A stretch of DNA of 64,000 nucleotides from assembly GCF_005771495.1 (NCBI RefSeq), contig NZ_VAUW01000004.1, positions 124,001-188,000 of the forward strand, given 5' to 3'. The notes under the pieces were generated by a model, which was not told the DNA's origin, ran no database searches, and worked only from the letters and a program-made list of their open reading frames with translations. Of the stretch, positions 50,959 through 59,084 are shown one piece after another. Position 1 is the first letter of the stretch. Each line of letters opens with the position of its first letter. The DNA comes from Maribacter sp. ACAM166. Its GTDB lineage: Bacteria > Bacteroidota > Bacteroidia > Flavobacteriales > Flavobacteriaceae. The position numbers and the translations under genes are program-made.

Positions 50959-50975
50959 ATGTATTATTTGATTTC
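50959..50975 (-). repeat. transposase-binding repeat at the immunity end
   Basis: Read inward from 50984, GAAATCAAATAATACAT lies at positions 10-26, aligning without gaps to GAAATCAAATTGTACAT at the same distance from the other end (15 of 17 identical). There is no second tandem copy here. Confidence 0.75.
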
Positions 50976-50984
50976 TTGGCCCTA

Positions 50985-50988
50985 GGCC
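50985..50988. repeat. target-site duplication, right copy (GGCC)
   Basis: GGCC directly follows the prophage end (...CCCTA) and precedes the 5' codons of the radical SAM gene. It matches 13200-13203. Confidence 0.85.
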
Positions 50989-51026
50989 AATATGTTTAAT
51001 TTTTCTTTAATACGGTCAAAATCCAT
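50985..51026 (-). pseudogene. 5' fragment of the radical SAM DNA repair gene (14 codons)
   Basis: From ATG at 51026 the minus strand encodes MDFDRIKEKLNILA and ends in the GGCC duplication. The prophage then contributes a TAG stop. Joined to the frame at 13203 it gives MDFDRIKEKLNILADAAKYD, the expected N terminus of the TIGR03916 family. The promoter and operators upstream are intact. Confidence 0.9.
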
Positions 51027-51043
51027 AGCATTTGTAATTAATC

Positions 51044-51051
51044 CAAAAATA
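51044..51051 (-). promoter_or_regulatory. promoter -7 box of the radical SAM gene
   Basis: On the minus strand TATTTTTG fits TAnnTTTG and lies 18 bp before the ATG at 51026. It borders the first operator palindrome. Confidence 0.5.
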
Positions 51052-51106
51052 TGGATATATTCCTAATTATGGAAATAATCCAAATAATATTATGGAAATA
51101 ATCCAT
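51051..51106. promoter_or_regulatory. three LexA-like operators between divergent genes
   Basis: ATGGATATATTCCT (51051-51064), ATGGAAATAATCCA (51069-51082) and ATGGAAATAATCCAT (51092-51106) share the palindrome ATGGAnnnnnTCCAT. They fill the gap between the two divergent -7 boxes, with spacings of 18 and 23 bp. The adjacent S24-type repressor is the natural binder. Confidence 0.75.
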
Positions 51107-51112
51107 AATCAC

Positions 51113-51120
51113 TATATTTG
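51113..51120 (+). promoter_or_regulatory. promoter -7 box of the S24 repressor gene
   Basis: TATATTTG is a consensus Bacteroidota -7 box, 7 bp after the third operator. Autorepression is likely. Confidence 0.6.
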
Positions 51121-51166
51121 AAGAAGATTGGGTTACTGGTGAACTAATCTAAACTATAGAGAAGCC

Positions 51167-51934
51167 ATGGAAAACGAACTGACATTAAAACGATTTATAG
51201 ATTTACGTAGAGAGTTGGGGTATACCCAAGCTGATTTTGCTGCGATGATAGGGGTTTCAAATACCACTGCAGATATTGAACGTGGTCGTACAAAGTTATC
51301 TGGTAAGGTAGTTTTAGAATTGTTGAAGCAGTTTAAGATAAATCCCTTATGGCTCTTCGGAGAAAGTGAAGAGCAGTATTTGGAAACCTCAAATACAAGT
51401 GTCATCCCTAAAGTCGTTACTGTAGATTCAGCAAACCGTGACAATATGGTTCTGGTTAATGCGAAAGCAGCGGCTGGGTATCCTCAAAATATTTCAGATA
51501 CAAGCTGGTACCAACAATTACCGGCATTTGATTTACCGATTCCGGAATTCAGAAATGCTACCTACCGTGGTTTTCAAGTAGAAGGGGATAGTATGTTGCC
51601 AAACCTGCATCCGGGTGAATGGGTTTTGGCTCGAGCGATTGAGCATATAGATCATGTGAGCGCCAATAAAATGTATGTAGTTGTTTTGCAAGATTCTATA
51701 ATGGTAAAGAAAATTGAAAAGCGACCCAATTCGAATAATATCACATTGGTATCTCTAAACGAAACATATCCTCCTTATGATATAAAGCCTTTTCAAATTC
51801 AGGAAATTTGGGAGGTGAGCAGTAAAATAACCTTTAACGTAGATGCTACAACAGACAGCGGTCTATTACGGCAATTACAAGAGTCTATGGAGGAATTAAA
51901 GAATCAATTACAGCATGTTAAGAAGGTTAACTAA
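51167..51934 (+). CDS. LexA-like repressor: XRE HTH plus S24 self-cleaving peptidase
   Basis: The 255-residue protein has an XRE helix-turn-helix (LKRFIDLRRELGYTQADFAA) followed by LFGESEEQYLE. The C-terminal S24 domain has the autocleavage site Ala103-Gly104 in KAAAGYPQN, the nucleophile Ser142 in VEGDSMLPNLHPGEW and the lysine in SIMVKKIEKR (about 181). RecA-stimulated self-cleavage would relieve repression on DNA damage. It sits divergent from the interrupted DNA repair radical SAM gene with three shared operators. It is outside the prophage, so it is a host regulator, though phage repressors have the same build. Confidence 0.85.
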   Translation: MENELTLKRFIDLRRELGYTQADFAAMIGVSNTTADIERGRTKLSGKVVLELLKQFKINPLWLFGESEEQYLETSNTSVIPKVVTVDSANRDNMVLVNAKAAAGYPQNISDTSWYQQLPAFDLPIPEFRNATYRGFQVEGDSMLPNLHPGEWVLARAIEHIDHVSANKMYVVVLQDSIMVKKIEKRPNSNNITLVSLNETYPPYDIKPFQIQEIWEVSSKITFNVDATTDSGLLRQLQESMEELKNQLQHVKKVN

Positions 51935-51938
51935 ATAA

Positions 51939-52370
51939 TTACTTTACATACTTTTTTACATACAATCCACTTTCTTTTAGCTTAAAACCTAAACTTTTGT
52001 AAAGAGAAATCGCAGCCGTTCTATGGTGTCCACTGAAGAGTAAAACATCATTTAGTTTTTCTTTTTCCGCTTGTTCTAAAAGTTTTTCCATCAGCTTTCT
52101 GCCGATTCCTTTTCCTCTGTAATCAGACGAAACAACAACATCTTCAATCATTCCTTTATGTCCAGATATCACTTTGTATTTTGCCATTAGGGCAATTCCT
52201 GCTAAAGTTTCTCCGTCCATATATATCGCTACATCTGTTGGGCTATATCCTGATAATATAGTCTTTAGGTCGAGTTGGGTTAAATCTGCATTCAGCTGTT
52301 TGTATAGTTCGGTAAGTTGAGATTGCAAGGCATCAGTCACCTCATTTTTCAATAGTAGTTTAATAATCAT
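51939..52370 (-). CDS. GNAT family N-acetyltransferase
   Basis: The 143-residue protein has the GNAT core: IEDVVVSSDYRGKGIGRKLMEKLLEQAEK holds the acetyl-CoA-binding RGKGIG motif, then DVLLFSGHHRTAAISLYKSLGFK. It acetylates an unknown small molecule or protein. Convergent with the S24 repressor gene (4-bp gap). The substrate cannot be read. Confidence 0.85.
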   Translation of the reverse strand: MIIKLLLKNEVTDALQSQLTELYKQLNADLTQLDLKTILSGYSPTDVAIYMDGETLAGIALMAKYKVISGHKGMIEDVVVSSDYRGKGIGRKLMEKLLEQAEKEKLNDVLLFSGHHRTAAISLYKSLGFKLKESGLYVKKYVK

Positions 52371-52480
52371 GAGCAGTCTGTTTTTAGTAAGGTTAAAATT
52401 ACTTCATTTTGTTCTTCATTTTAAGGAACATGGTACTTTCTAAAATGGTATATTTAATTGGATGTAAATCAACCCGTTCG

Positions 52481-53551
52481 ATGAGAAATTTAATAAGTAT
52501 ACTTTCATTTTTAATAGCTATCTCCGTTAGTGGGCAACAAGATAAGGACACCTTGTTGGTCGGTTATACACCAGCAGCACCTTTTTTAATTGAAAACGGT
52601 GAAAATTTAGAAGGTTTAAATGAGTGGCTTTGGAAACGTGTAGCTACTAATTTGAATTTAGAGTATATCATGGTACCCATGGAATTTTCTGCCATGTTAG
52701 ACTCTGTTCGTACAGGAGGAATTGATTTAAGTATCAATCCATTGACGATTACAAGTCAGCGTAGTAAGGAAATGGAGTTTACCCATTCCTTCTATGCTTC
52801 AAATGCTACCATTGCAGTTGCTGAAATTTCTTCTTTTGATAAATTCAAGTCTTATGTAGCAGGATTTTTCAATCTTGAATTTCTCGGCGGATTGATGATT
52901 TTACTTTTCATTATTTTCCTTTTTGGGATTTTAGGATGGATTTTTGAGCGTAAAAGAAACCCTGAAGTTTTTAGACCTGGTAGAAAAGGCTTATGGGATG
53001 GCGTCTGGTGGTCTGCCGTAACATTGACCACAGTAGGTTATGGTGATAAGGCGCCAGTAACCAAATTCGGCAAAGTCACAGCGTTATTATTAATGTTCGG
53101 TGGTCTTTTATTCATTTCTGGACTAACAGCAAGTATAGCTTCGAGTTTGACAGTGAATCAATTGAGTAATAACCCAGATGGCTTCAATGAATTTAAGGAT
53201 AGGGAAGTAGGAACGATAACCAATTCTGGAACGCAAAATTTTTTATCCGAACATTTTTTTAAGGATATAAAAACATATTCAAATGTTGATCTTGGCCTTT
53301 TAGATTTAAAGAAAGGAAAAATTGAAGCGTTTATGTACGATGAACCAATTCTAAAATATGCCATTCAGAAAGATTCTACCCTCAAACAATTAGAATTGTT
53401 ACCCGTAAAATTCGATGTGCAATTCTATGCATTCGGTCTACCAAAATCCCACATAGATCTCGAACAACGAATTTCTCAACGAATACTGGAGATTATAGAA
53501 ACGGAAGAATGGGATATCGTACTCAATGAATATGGTCTTGCTGAGTTTTAG
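52481..53551 (+). CDS. ligand-gated potassium channel, GluR0-like (periplasmic binding domain plus pore)
   Basis: From ATG at 52481 (signal peptide MRNLISILSFLIAISVSGQQ) the protein has 356 residues. A split SBP_bac_3 domain (LLVGYTPAAPFLIENGENLEGL ... NPLTITSQRSKEMEFTHSF, and later YDEPILKYAIQ) brackets a channel part. The channel part has one membrane helix, a pore helix with the potassium filter TTVGYGD (residues 183-189) and a second helix (ALLLMFGGLLFISGLTASIA). This is the build of cyanobacterial GluR0, the prokaryotic relative of ionotropic glutamate receptors. The ligand is probably an amino acid. The ATG at 52409 would hide the signal peptide. Confidence 0.88.
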   Translation: MRNLISILSFLIAISVSGQQDKDTLLVGYTPAAPFLIENGENLEGLNEWLWKRVATNLNLEYIMVPMEFSAMLDSVRTGGIDLSINPLTITSQRSKEMEFTHSFYASNATIAVAEISSFDKFKSYVAGFFNLEFLGGLMILLFIIFLFGILGWIFERKRNPEVFRPGRKGLWDGVWWSAVTLTTVGYGDKAPVTKFGKVTALLLMFGGLLFISGLTASIASSLTVNQLSNNPDGFNEFKDREVGTITNSGTQNFLSEHFFKDIKTYSNVDLGLLDLKKGKIEAFMYDEPILKYAIQKDSTLKQLELLPVKFDVQFYAFGLPKSHIDLEQRISQRILEIIETEEWDIVLNEYGLAEF

Positions 53552-54144
53552 CCTTTGCGTCGTTCCAATAATACCATCATCATTAATCCGAGTATAATGA
53601 TATCATCATCAGTTCCATTCAATTTTTTAAGTTCACTAGCCTTAAATCGGCGTCCTATTAACGATTTTTCTTTAGCTAGTCGAACAACAGTTTCATTATT
53701 CCTATCAATGACTAGATAAGCAGGGTTTAAAAAGAGTCCGGTAAATAGATTGATAATCGGTATTTGCCCCACCAAGCCATCTAGAACTTTAACCCATGCA
53801 TTTTCTTCGCGAATAGTGTACTTCAGTTGTTTATTCTTGTCGAAAATCTCATAATGAGCCTTCCAAATAGATGCCCATCCCTTACGGCCTATTTTCCCGA
53901 ATTCTTGTCCGTTAGGGTCTGAAAACGAATAACAGGCAGAGAAATCTATCCATCTATCTGCTTTAATCGTATAGAGTAACTTGGCCTTACTTTTGTTTTC
54001 GTAAACGCCAACATCTTCCTTAAACTTGAAAAGCTTTTGCTTGACATAGGCAACCGTTTTCTTGTCGGCATCGACCGCTGTAAAATCATTGGATAGGGTG
54101 CCAATATGAAAAGTGAAATCGATTGGAAATCTATATTCTTGCAT
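53548..54144 (-). CDS. LURP-one-related/tubby-like domain protein
   Basis: The 198-residue protein reads as a tubby C-terminal/LURP-one-like beta barrel: AVDADKKTVAYVKQKLFKFKEDVGVYEN, YSFSDPNGQEFGKIGRKGWAS, HYEIFDKNKQLKYTIREENAW, and a C-terminal hydrophobic helix (DDIIILGLMMMVLLERRKG). Function unknown, possibly lipid or membrane binding. The 3' end overlaps that of the channel gene by 4 bp (convergent). Confidence 0.7.
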   Translation of the reverse strand: MQEYRFPIDFTFHIGTLSNDFTAVDADKKTVAYVKQKLFKFKEDVGVYENKSKAKLLYTIKADRWIDFSACYSFSDPNGQEFGKIGRKGWASIWKAHYEIFDKNKQLKYTIREENAWVKVLDGLVGQIPIINLFTGLFLNPAYLVIDRNNETVVRLAKEKSLIGRRFKASELKKLNGTDDDIIILGLMMMVLLERRKG

Positions 54145-54441
54145 GTGAGGTTTGTTGAATTACTAAATAGATAATACTGTTGTCCATTTTGATGTGTTTA
54201 TGAACAAATATCAGTTCGAGTGCTTGACTTTCCAATTTTTTCATTGGAAATCAAGTGTATAGAGAACATGTTTAAAACTAAAAATATTCACGATACCTAC
54301 TATCTTTTTGACAGACATTTTTTCTTCATGGTATTTTAAAAACACTCTAGCTGATACTGTTAGTAATAAAAATCCTCTAAAAATTCACAGCGGTTATAAA
54401 TAGTGAAGTTGAAGACTGGAAACGCAATAATTTACGCTGGT

Positions 54442-55146
54442 CTAGTTATAGGCCTTAACCTCTCCCATAGAAAGGGTCATAGGCCCAAATGAATGGGAGG
54501 TGGGCAATAATGCGCCACTTTCGGTTTTCTTCCAGCCATCCCAAGAAGCTTCCAATCCACCAATAGGAATAATTTTCACCCAAAGCCTAAAGCTCTTAGG
54601 TATGCCGTTTCGTTCTAGTATCCATAAGTAAGAATCTCCAGGTGTATCTCCGCCTTTTTGATAGGTAACCAAAAGTCCTTCAGAACCATCTTCAAGATCG
54701 ACCAGAAACCGTTCAGTGCCATTGTCAAACACTTTGTAAGGAGCTACTAACCAAAATGAGTCATTATTAAAATAACTCTGCGCATCCTCGATAAGGTCTT
54801 GGGTTTCGTCATACGGTATACGTTCACCATTTTTATAGGCTACGCTAGAATGTGGGGTTATTAAATCAAGCTCAACCTTATTTTCGTCCCATGCTACATT
54901 AACGGTGGCTTTTTCTCTATTCCATTTGAAGGTGTGACTTCCGCCTCGAAAAGACCATTCAATAATTTTTGAATTGTTAAACTTTTCATAGTTCAATGCA
55001 TCTAACATTCTATAGGCCAAGGCATCTGCTTCTGGTCCAGATTCACCCTTAGGTAATGGCTCATTATACAGGTAATAGAGGATGCCAAAAATGGCAAGAG
55101 CCAGTAAAATAAGGAATCCTAAAAATTTAAATAACTTGTTTAGCAT
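54442..55146 (-). CDS. membrane-anchored hypothetical protein
   Basis: The 234-residue protein has an N-terminal transmembrane anchor (LFKFLGFLILLALAIFGILY) and a beta-rich exported domain (FKWNREKATVNVAWDENKVELD, SFWLVAPYKVFDNGTERFLV). The pattern HTFKWNREKATVNV resembles secreted beta-sandwich proteins of Bacteroidota with unknown role. It lies 74 bp downstream of gamma-glutamyltransferase on the same strand. Confidence 0.65.
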   Translation of the reverse strand: MLNKLFKFLGFLILLALAIFGILYYLYNEPLPKGESGPEADALAYRMLDALNYEKFNNSKIIEWSFRGGSHTFKWNREKATVNVAWDENKVELDLITPHSSVAYKNGERIPYDETQDLIEDAQSYFNNDSFWLVAPYKVFDNGTERFLVDLEDGSEGLLVTYQKGGDTPGDSYLWILERNGIPKSFRLWVKIIPIGGLEASWDGWKKTESGALLPTSHSFGPMTLSMGEVKAYN

Positions 55147-55220
55147 AATGTTGTTAAGTTATTGATATTAAGTTAATTGATTAAAAAATTTAATGGATGC
55201 TTATTTGAATTTAGACGCGT

Positions 55221-56912
55221 CTAAAAACCGACGGCTGCGTCATCACCACGCTTATCTGCACCACCTTCTAAAGTTCCATTTGATAAAACACGTATCGCAT
55301 CAACCTTACCAATAATTGGTGTTCGTTCTTCGTTGATGATATAGCCTTTTGATTTTAATTCATCCTTTAAAGTCGGCGAAAAGCCATCTGGTTCAAAGAT
55401 GACCATGTCAGGAAGCCACTGATGATGAAAGCGAGGTGCATTAACGGCATCTTGCATACTCATATTAAACTCGTATCCGTTCAGAATAGTTTGCGCCACT
55501 GCGGTGATTATTGTCGACCCTCCCGGTGTACCTACCACCATCCAAAGTTTGCCGTCACGTTCTACTATGGTCGGTGTCATACTACTAAGCATTCTTTTTT
55601 CCGCTTCAATACTATTAGCATCTGCACCAATGAGGCCAAACATATTGGGCACTCCTGCTTTAGCGCTGAAATCATCCATCTCATTATTTAAAAAGAAACC
55701 GAGTTCATCTGAGTATAATTTAGAGCCAAAATTACCATTTAAGGTAGTTGTTACCGAAACTGCATTTCCTTCCGCATCAACAATAGAGTAGTGGGTAGTT
55801 TCCATGCTTTCTATAATAGCGACTTCTCCGTGAGAAATATCATCTGATTTTGTAGCTTTTTCGAATGAAAAATCAGACATCCGATCTTCCATGTAACTGT
55901 CTTTTAGTAAAATATCTAATGGAATTTCAACAAAATCAGGATCTCCCAAATAGTAATTTCTATCAGCATAGGCACGACGAGAAGCTTCCGTAAATAATTG
56001 AATGGTTTTCTCAGAATTATGTCCGAATGAAGCTATGTCATAAGGCTCAATCATTTTAAAAATCTGATTCATGGTAACTCCACCACTACTTGGTGGACTC
56101 ATAGAAATGATGTTCAAATCTTTATACTTAAAAACTATTGGTTGTCTCCAAACAACTTCATAACTCGCTAAATCTTCCTCCGTGACAAAACCTCCATTTG
56201 CTTGAATGAAACCAGCTAATTTTTGTGCAACCTCACCTTTGTAGAATCCATCTCTTCCTTTTTCAGCTATCGTTCGCAATGTTTTTGCGAGTTTAGGATA
56301 TTTAATAAGTTCTCCTTCCTTATAAACTGATGAAAATTTTGTGCTATCACTATTTACTTTAATAAAAACCTCTCTGTAATTATCAAGCATTTCTGCTTGC
56401 TTTGCAGTAACTTCAATACCATGCTCTGCCATTGCAATTACGGGCTCGAAGATATCTTTTAAAGGCAATTTACCGAATTTCTTATGCACTTCAATAATTC
56501 CGGCAACTGAACCAGGAACACTCACAGATGTTGCTCCTAACGTACTCATATTGGGAATAACATTTCCTAAAGAATCCAAATACATATTTCTATGCGCTGA
56601 TTTTGGTGCTTTCTCTCTGAAATCTAAAGAACCAATTTCTCCGTTTACTTTTCTATACACCATGAATCCGCCACCACTAATATTCCCTGCTCGTGGATAG
56701 GCCACGGCAAGTGCTAATTGGGTACCAACCATTGCGTCAAACGCATTACCTCCATTTTTCATAATGTCGCTACCTATTTTAGAGGCTTCTTCACGGGCAG
56801 AAACTACCATAGCTTTATCGGTAACAGTACCTGTAGGTTCGGCAGGGTTCTCCCTGCAATTGCTGAATGTTACAAGTACTATTAACGCTAGCACGAATTT
56901 AAACTGGTTCAT
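55221..56912 (-). CDS. ggt: gamma-glutamyltransferase
   Basis: The 563-residue protein is a full-length gamma-glutamyltranspeptidase: an N-terminal lipoprotein signal (MNQFKFVLALIVLVTFSNC), GGNAFDAMVGTQLALAVAYP, AGNISGGGFMVYR and the small-subunit start ETTHYSIVDAEGNAVSVTTT. The catalytic, self-cleaving Thr is about residue 372, followed by GSKLYSDELGFFLNNEMDDF and PTIVERDGKLWMVVGTPGGS. It cleaves glutathione and gamma-glutamyl compounds in the periplasm or outer membrane side. The lipobox makes it a lipoprotein, which is common in Flavobacteriaceae. Confidence 0.93.
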   Translation of the reverse strand: MNQFKFVLALIVLVTFSNCRENPAEPTGTVTDKAMVVSAREEASKIGSDIMKNGGNAFDAMVGTQLALAVAYPRAGNISGGGFMVYRKVNGEIGSLDFREKAPKSAHRNMYLDSLGNVIPNMSTLGATSVSVPGSVAGIIEVHKKFGKLPLKDIFEPVIAMAEHGIEVTAKQAEMLDNYREVFIKVNSDSTKFSSVYKEGELIKYPKLAKTLRTIAEKGRDGFYKGEVAQKLAGFIQANGGFVTEEDLASYEVVWRQPIVFKYKDLNIISMSPPSSGGVTMNQIFKMIEPYDIASFGHNSEKTIQLFTEASRRAYADRNYYLGDPDFVEIPLDILLKDSYMEDRMSDFSFEKATKSDDISHGEVAIIESMETTHYSIVDAEGNAVSVTTTLNGNFGSKLYSDELGFFLNNEMDDFSAKAGVPNMFGLIGADANSIEAEKRMLSSMTPTIVERDGKLWMVVGTPGGSTIITAVAQTILNGYEFNMSMQDAVNAPRFHHQWLPDMVIFEPDGFSPTLKDELKSKGYIINEERTPIIGKVDAIRVLSNGTLEGGADKRGDDAAVGF

Positions 56913-56975
56913 ATATAATTGAATTAATGGTTTAGGTAAATTAATTTAATATTTTGATAGTTAATTTTTTAAATA

Positions 56976-57572
56976 CTATTTTTCTTCAAGTATTGACATG
57001 TATTTTTGCTTTGAATAAATTATGAGTTCTTCAAAAAATTCGGTAAACTCATTTTCGAAGGCGCAGTAATGTTCTTCAAGGTCAACAATCGCAAAATTCA
57101 TTTTAGACTTATTTTTTGTTCTGCGATTCATGCCATTTAAAACTCTTGCAATGCCTTCCATTTTAGAATAGTTGTATATCCAATTATCAGCAATCATATG
57201 CGGCATCATTCTTTTTACACCATCGGGTAATATTTCATAATTATCTTCTAAGAGATCGTAAAAATCATCTACAAAAACAGCTAATGGAACATCTGAATAG
57301 GCAGACCAATTTTTCGCTAAAAAATGATCGTAAAAAATATCTACAATTACCCTACTGTAATGGCTGTAATTAGCATGTAAACGTTTACTACTGATTTTTG
57401 GGATTGGATGTGTATCAGTAAAAGTGTCTATAAACCGATGGAGTTTAATTCCTTTTTGAACCCTTGGGGGCAAATGTTGAAACTTATTTCCGCGAATACT
57501 GTCGGCTATAAAATTACCTAATGTGATTTCCTTATCATCGAAGGAAAGATAAATATGGGCTAAAAAATTCAT
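56976..57572 (-). CDS. acyl carrier protein phosphodiesterase family (AcpH)
   Basis: The 198-residue protein starts MNFLAHIYLSFDDKEITLGN and has FIADSIRGNKFQHLPPRVQKGI followed by HRFIDTFTDTHPI and YSRVIVDIFYDHFLAKNW, the metal-binding His/Asp pattern of the AcpH family (HD-like). The named activity removes the phosphopantetheine arm of ACP. It is divergent from glmM by 93 bp. Confidence 0.87.
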   Translation of the reverse strand: MNFLAHIYLSFDDKEITLGNFIADSIRGNKFQHLPPRVQKGIKLHRFIDTFTDTHPIPKISSKRLHANYSHYSRVIVDIFYDHFLAKNWSAYSDVPLAVFVDDFYDLLEDNYEILPDGVKRMMPHMIADNWIYNYSKMEGIARVLNGMNRRTKNKSKMNFAIVDLEEHYCAFENEFTEFFEELIIYSKQKYMSILEEK

Positions 57573-57638
57573 TCAGCTATTTTATACTTCTTAAATCGAA
57601 TTTACAAAGAAGGACAATAGAGGTAAGGGCGAACCGTT

Positions 57639-57646
57639 TATATTTG
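57639..57646 (+). promoter_or_regulatory. promoter -7 box of glmM
   Basis: TATATTTG matches the Bacteroidota -7 consensus and ends 20 bp before the glmM ATG at 57666. Confidence 0.5.
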
Positions 57647-57665
57647 CAAAAACTTATTAAGAATT

Positions 57666-59054
57666 ATGACACTTATTAAATCTATTTCAGGAATACGAGG
57701 AACAATTGGCGGAAAGCCAGGGGATAATTTGACTCCCCTTGATGCAGTTAAGTTTGCGGCTTCTTATGGCATTTGGCTAAAAGACTATTCAAAAAAAGAT
57801 AAATTAAAAGTAGTCATTGGGCGTGATGCCCGTTTATCGGGAGAAATGATCCAGAATTTAGTGGTTTCTACGTTGATAGGCTTAGGTATAGATGTGATTG
57901 ATTTAGACCTTTCTACAACCCCAACAGTTGAAATTGCCGTTCCTATGGAAAAAGCAGATGGGGGAATTATTTTGACTGCAAGTCATAACCCAAAACAATG
58001 GAATGCGCTTAAATTGTTGAACGAAAAAGGTGAGTTTTTAGATGCTGCACAAGGTGCTAAAATTTTAGAAATAGCCGAAAAAGAAGATTTTGATTTCTGT
58101 GAAGTGGATGATTTGGGTGAAATTACCAAGAATGATAGTTATATTGATATTCATATTGATGAAGTTTTAAACCTTTCTCTGGTGGATGCTGAAGTGGTTA
58201 AAAAAGCTAAATTTAAAGTAGTTGTAGATGGTGTGAACTCTACCGGTGGGATTGCTATACCCAAGCTCTTAAAAGAATTTGGAGTAGAAGTGGTGGAGTT
58301 GTACTGCAAGCCAACAGGTCATTTTCCTCATAATCCAGAACCATTAAAAGAACACTTAACCGATATTAGCGAACTAGTACTTAAAGAGAATGCGGATTTC
58401 GGAATCGTTGTAGATCCAGATGTAGATCGTTTGGCATTTATTAGTAATGACGGTGAAATGTTTGGCGAAGAATATACTTTGGTTGCCTGCGCCGATTATG
58501 TGTTGGGTAAGACCAAAGGAAATACGGTATCTAATCTCTCTTCGTCGAGAGCTTTGCGTGATATTACGGAAAAACATGGTGGTACTTACGAAGCAGCTGC
58601 AGTTGGTGAAGTGAATGTAGTTACTAAAATGAAAGCCAATAATGCAATTATAGGTGGTGAAGGAAATGGAGGTATTATTTACCCAGAAAGTCATTATGGT
58701 AGAGATTCTTTGGTAGGAACGGCATTATTTTTAATGTTGATGGCAGAAAAAGGTGGTACTGTAGCAGAACTTAGAGCTAGTTACCCTAGCTATTTTATGA
58801 GTAAAAAGAAAATTCAATTAACACCAAATTTAGATGTAGATACAATTCTAAAAACAATCAGTGAGAATTATAAAAACGAGGACATATCTACAATTGACGG
58901 TGTGAAAATCGATTTTTCAGAGAACTGGGTGCATCTTCGAAAATCTAATACGGAACCCATTATCCGTATTTATACCGAAGCTAAGAGTCAGGCTGAGGCC
59001 GATGGATTAGCCGACCGTATGATTTTGGAACTAAAAGAAATAGCAGGCATTTAG
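57666..59054 (+). CDS. glmM: phosphoglucosamine mutase
   Basis: The 462-residue protein has the four mutase domains. The catalytic serine loop is ILTASHNPKQWN (Ser106), and the metal loop is VVDPDVDRLAFIS. The sugar-binding loop is GEGNGGIIYPESHYGRDS, and the phosphate-binding loop near the end is RKSNTEPIIRIYTEA. GlmM converts glucosamine-6-phosphate to glucosamine-1-phosphate for cell-wall precursors. The starting RGTIGGKPG is as usual. PgcA/ManB activity cannot be excluded from sequence, but the Bacteroidota GlmM pattern fits. Confidence 0.92.
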   Translation: MTLIKSISGIRGTIGGKPGDNLTPLDAVKFAASYGIWLKDYSKKDKLKVVIGRDARLSGEMIQNLVVSTLIGLGIDVIDLDLSTTPTVEIAVPMEKADGGIILTASHNPKQWNALKLLNEKGEFLDAAQGAKILEIAEKEDFDFCEVDDLGEITKNDSYIDIHIDEVLNLSLVDAEVVKKAKFKVVVDGVNSTGGIAIPKLLKEFGVEVVELYCKPTGHFPHNPEPLKEHLTDISELVLKENADFGIVVDPDVDRLAFISNDGEMFGEEYTLVACADYVLGKTKGNTVSNLSSSRALRDITEKHGGTYEAAAVGEVNVVTKMKANNAIIGGEGNGGIIYPESHYGRDSLVGTALFLMLMAEKGGTVAELRASYPSYFMSKKKIQLTPNLDVDTILKTISENYKNEDISTIDGVKIDFSENWVHLRKSNTEPIIRIYTEAKSQAEADGLADRMILELKEIAGI

Positions 59055-59084
59055 AGAACTACACAAGGCAACTATTTATCACAC

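Larger units (their letters stand above)
13204..50984 (-). mobile_element. Mu-like transposable prophage, 37,781 bp
   Basis: The element is bounded by GGCC duplications. Its two ends both begin TA when read inward and carry GAAATCAAATnnTACAT at positions 10-26 in exact register. It encodes MuA and MuB transposition proteins, GemA, DUF3164, a full head module (terminase, DUF935 portal, MuF, gpG, gp36), protease/scaffold and capsid, a contractile tail (DUF2586 sheath, tube, chaperones, tape measure, hub, spike, gp46-like and gp47-like baseplate), lysis genes and fibres. The immunity end is at 50984 and the fibre end at 13204. All key genes look intact, so it is probably inducible. The size is close to that of Mu. 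Confidence 0.93.

Noticed and set aside
13204-50984. Prophage integrated by a site-specific integrase at a tRNA
   Set aside because: No integrase and no tRNA gene are seen at either end; MuA/MuB and the 4-bp duplication show transpositional insertion.
55109-55121. Extra copy of the MarR operator (AAGGAATCCTAAA)
   Set aside because: It lies inside the coding sequence of the membrane-anchored protein at 54442-55146, lacks the outer palindrome bases and has no promoter beside it; chance occurrence.
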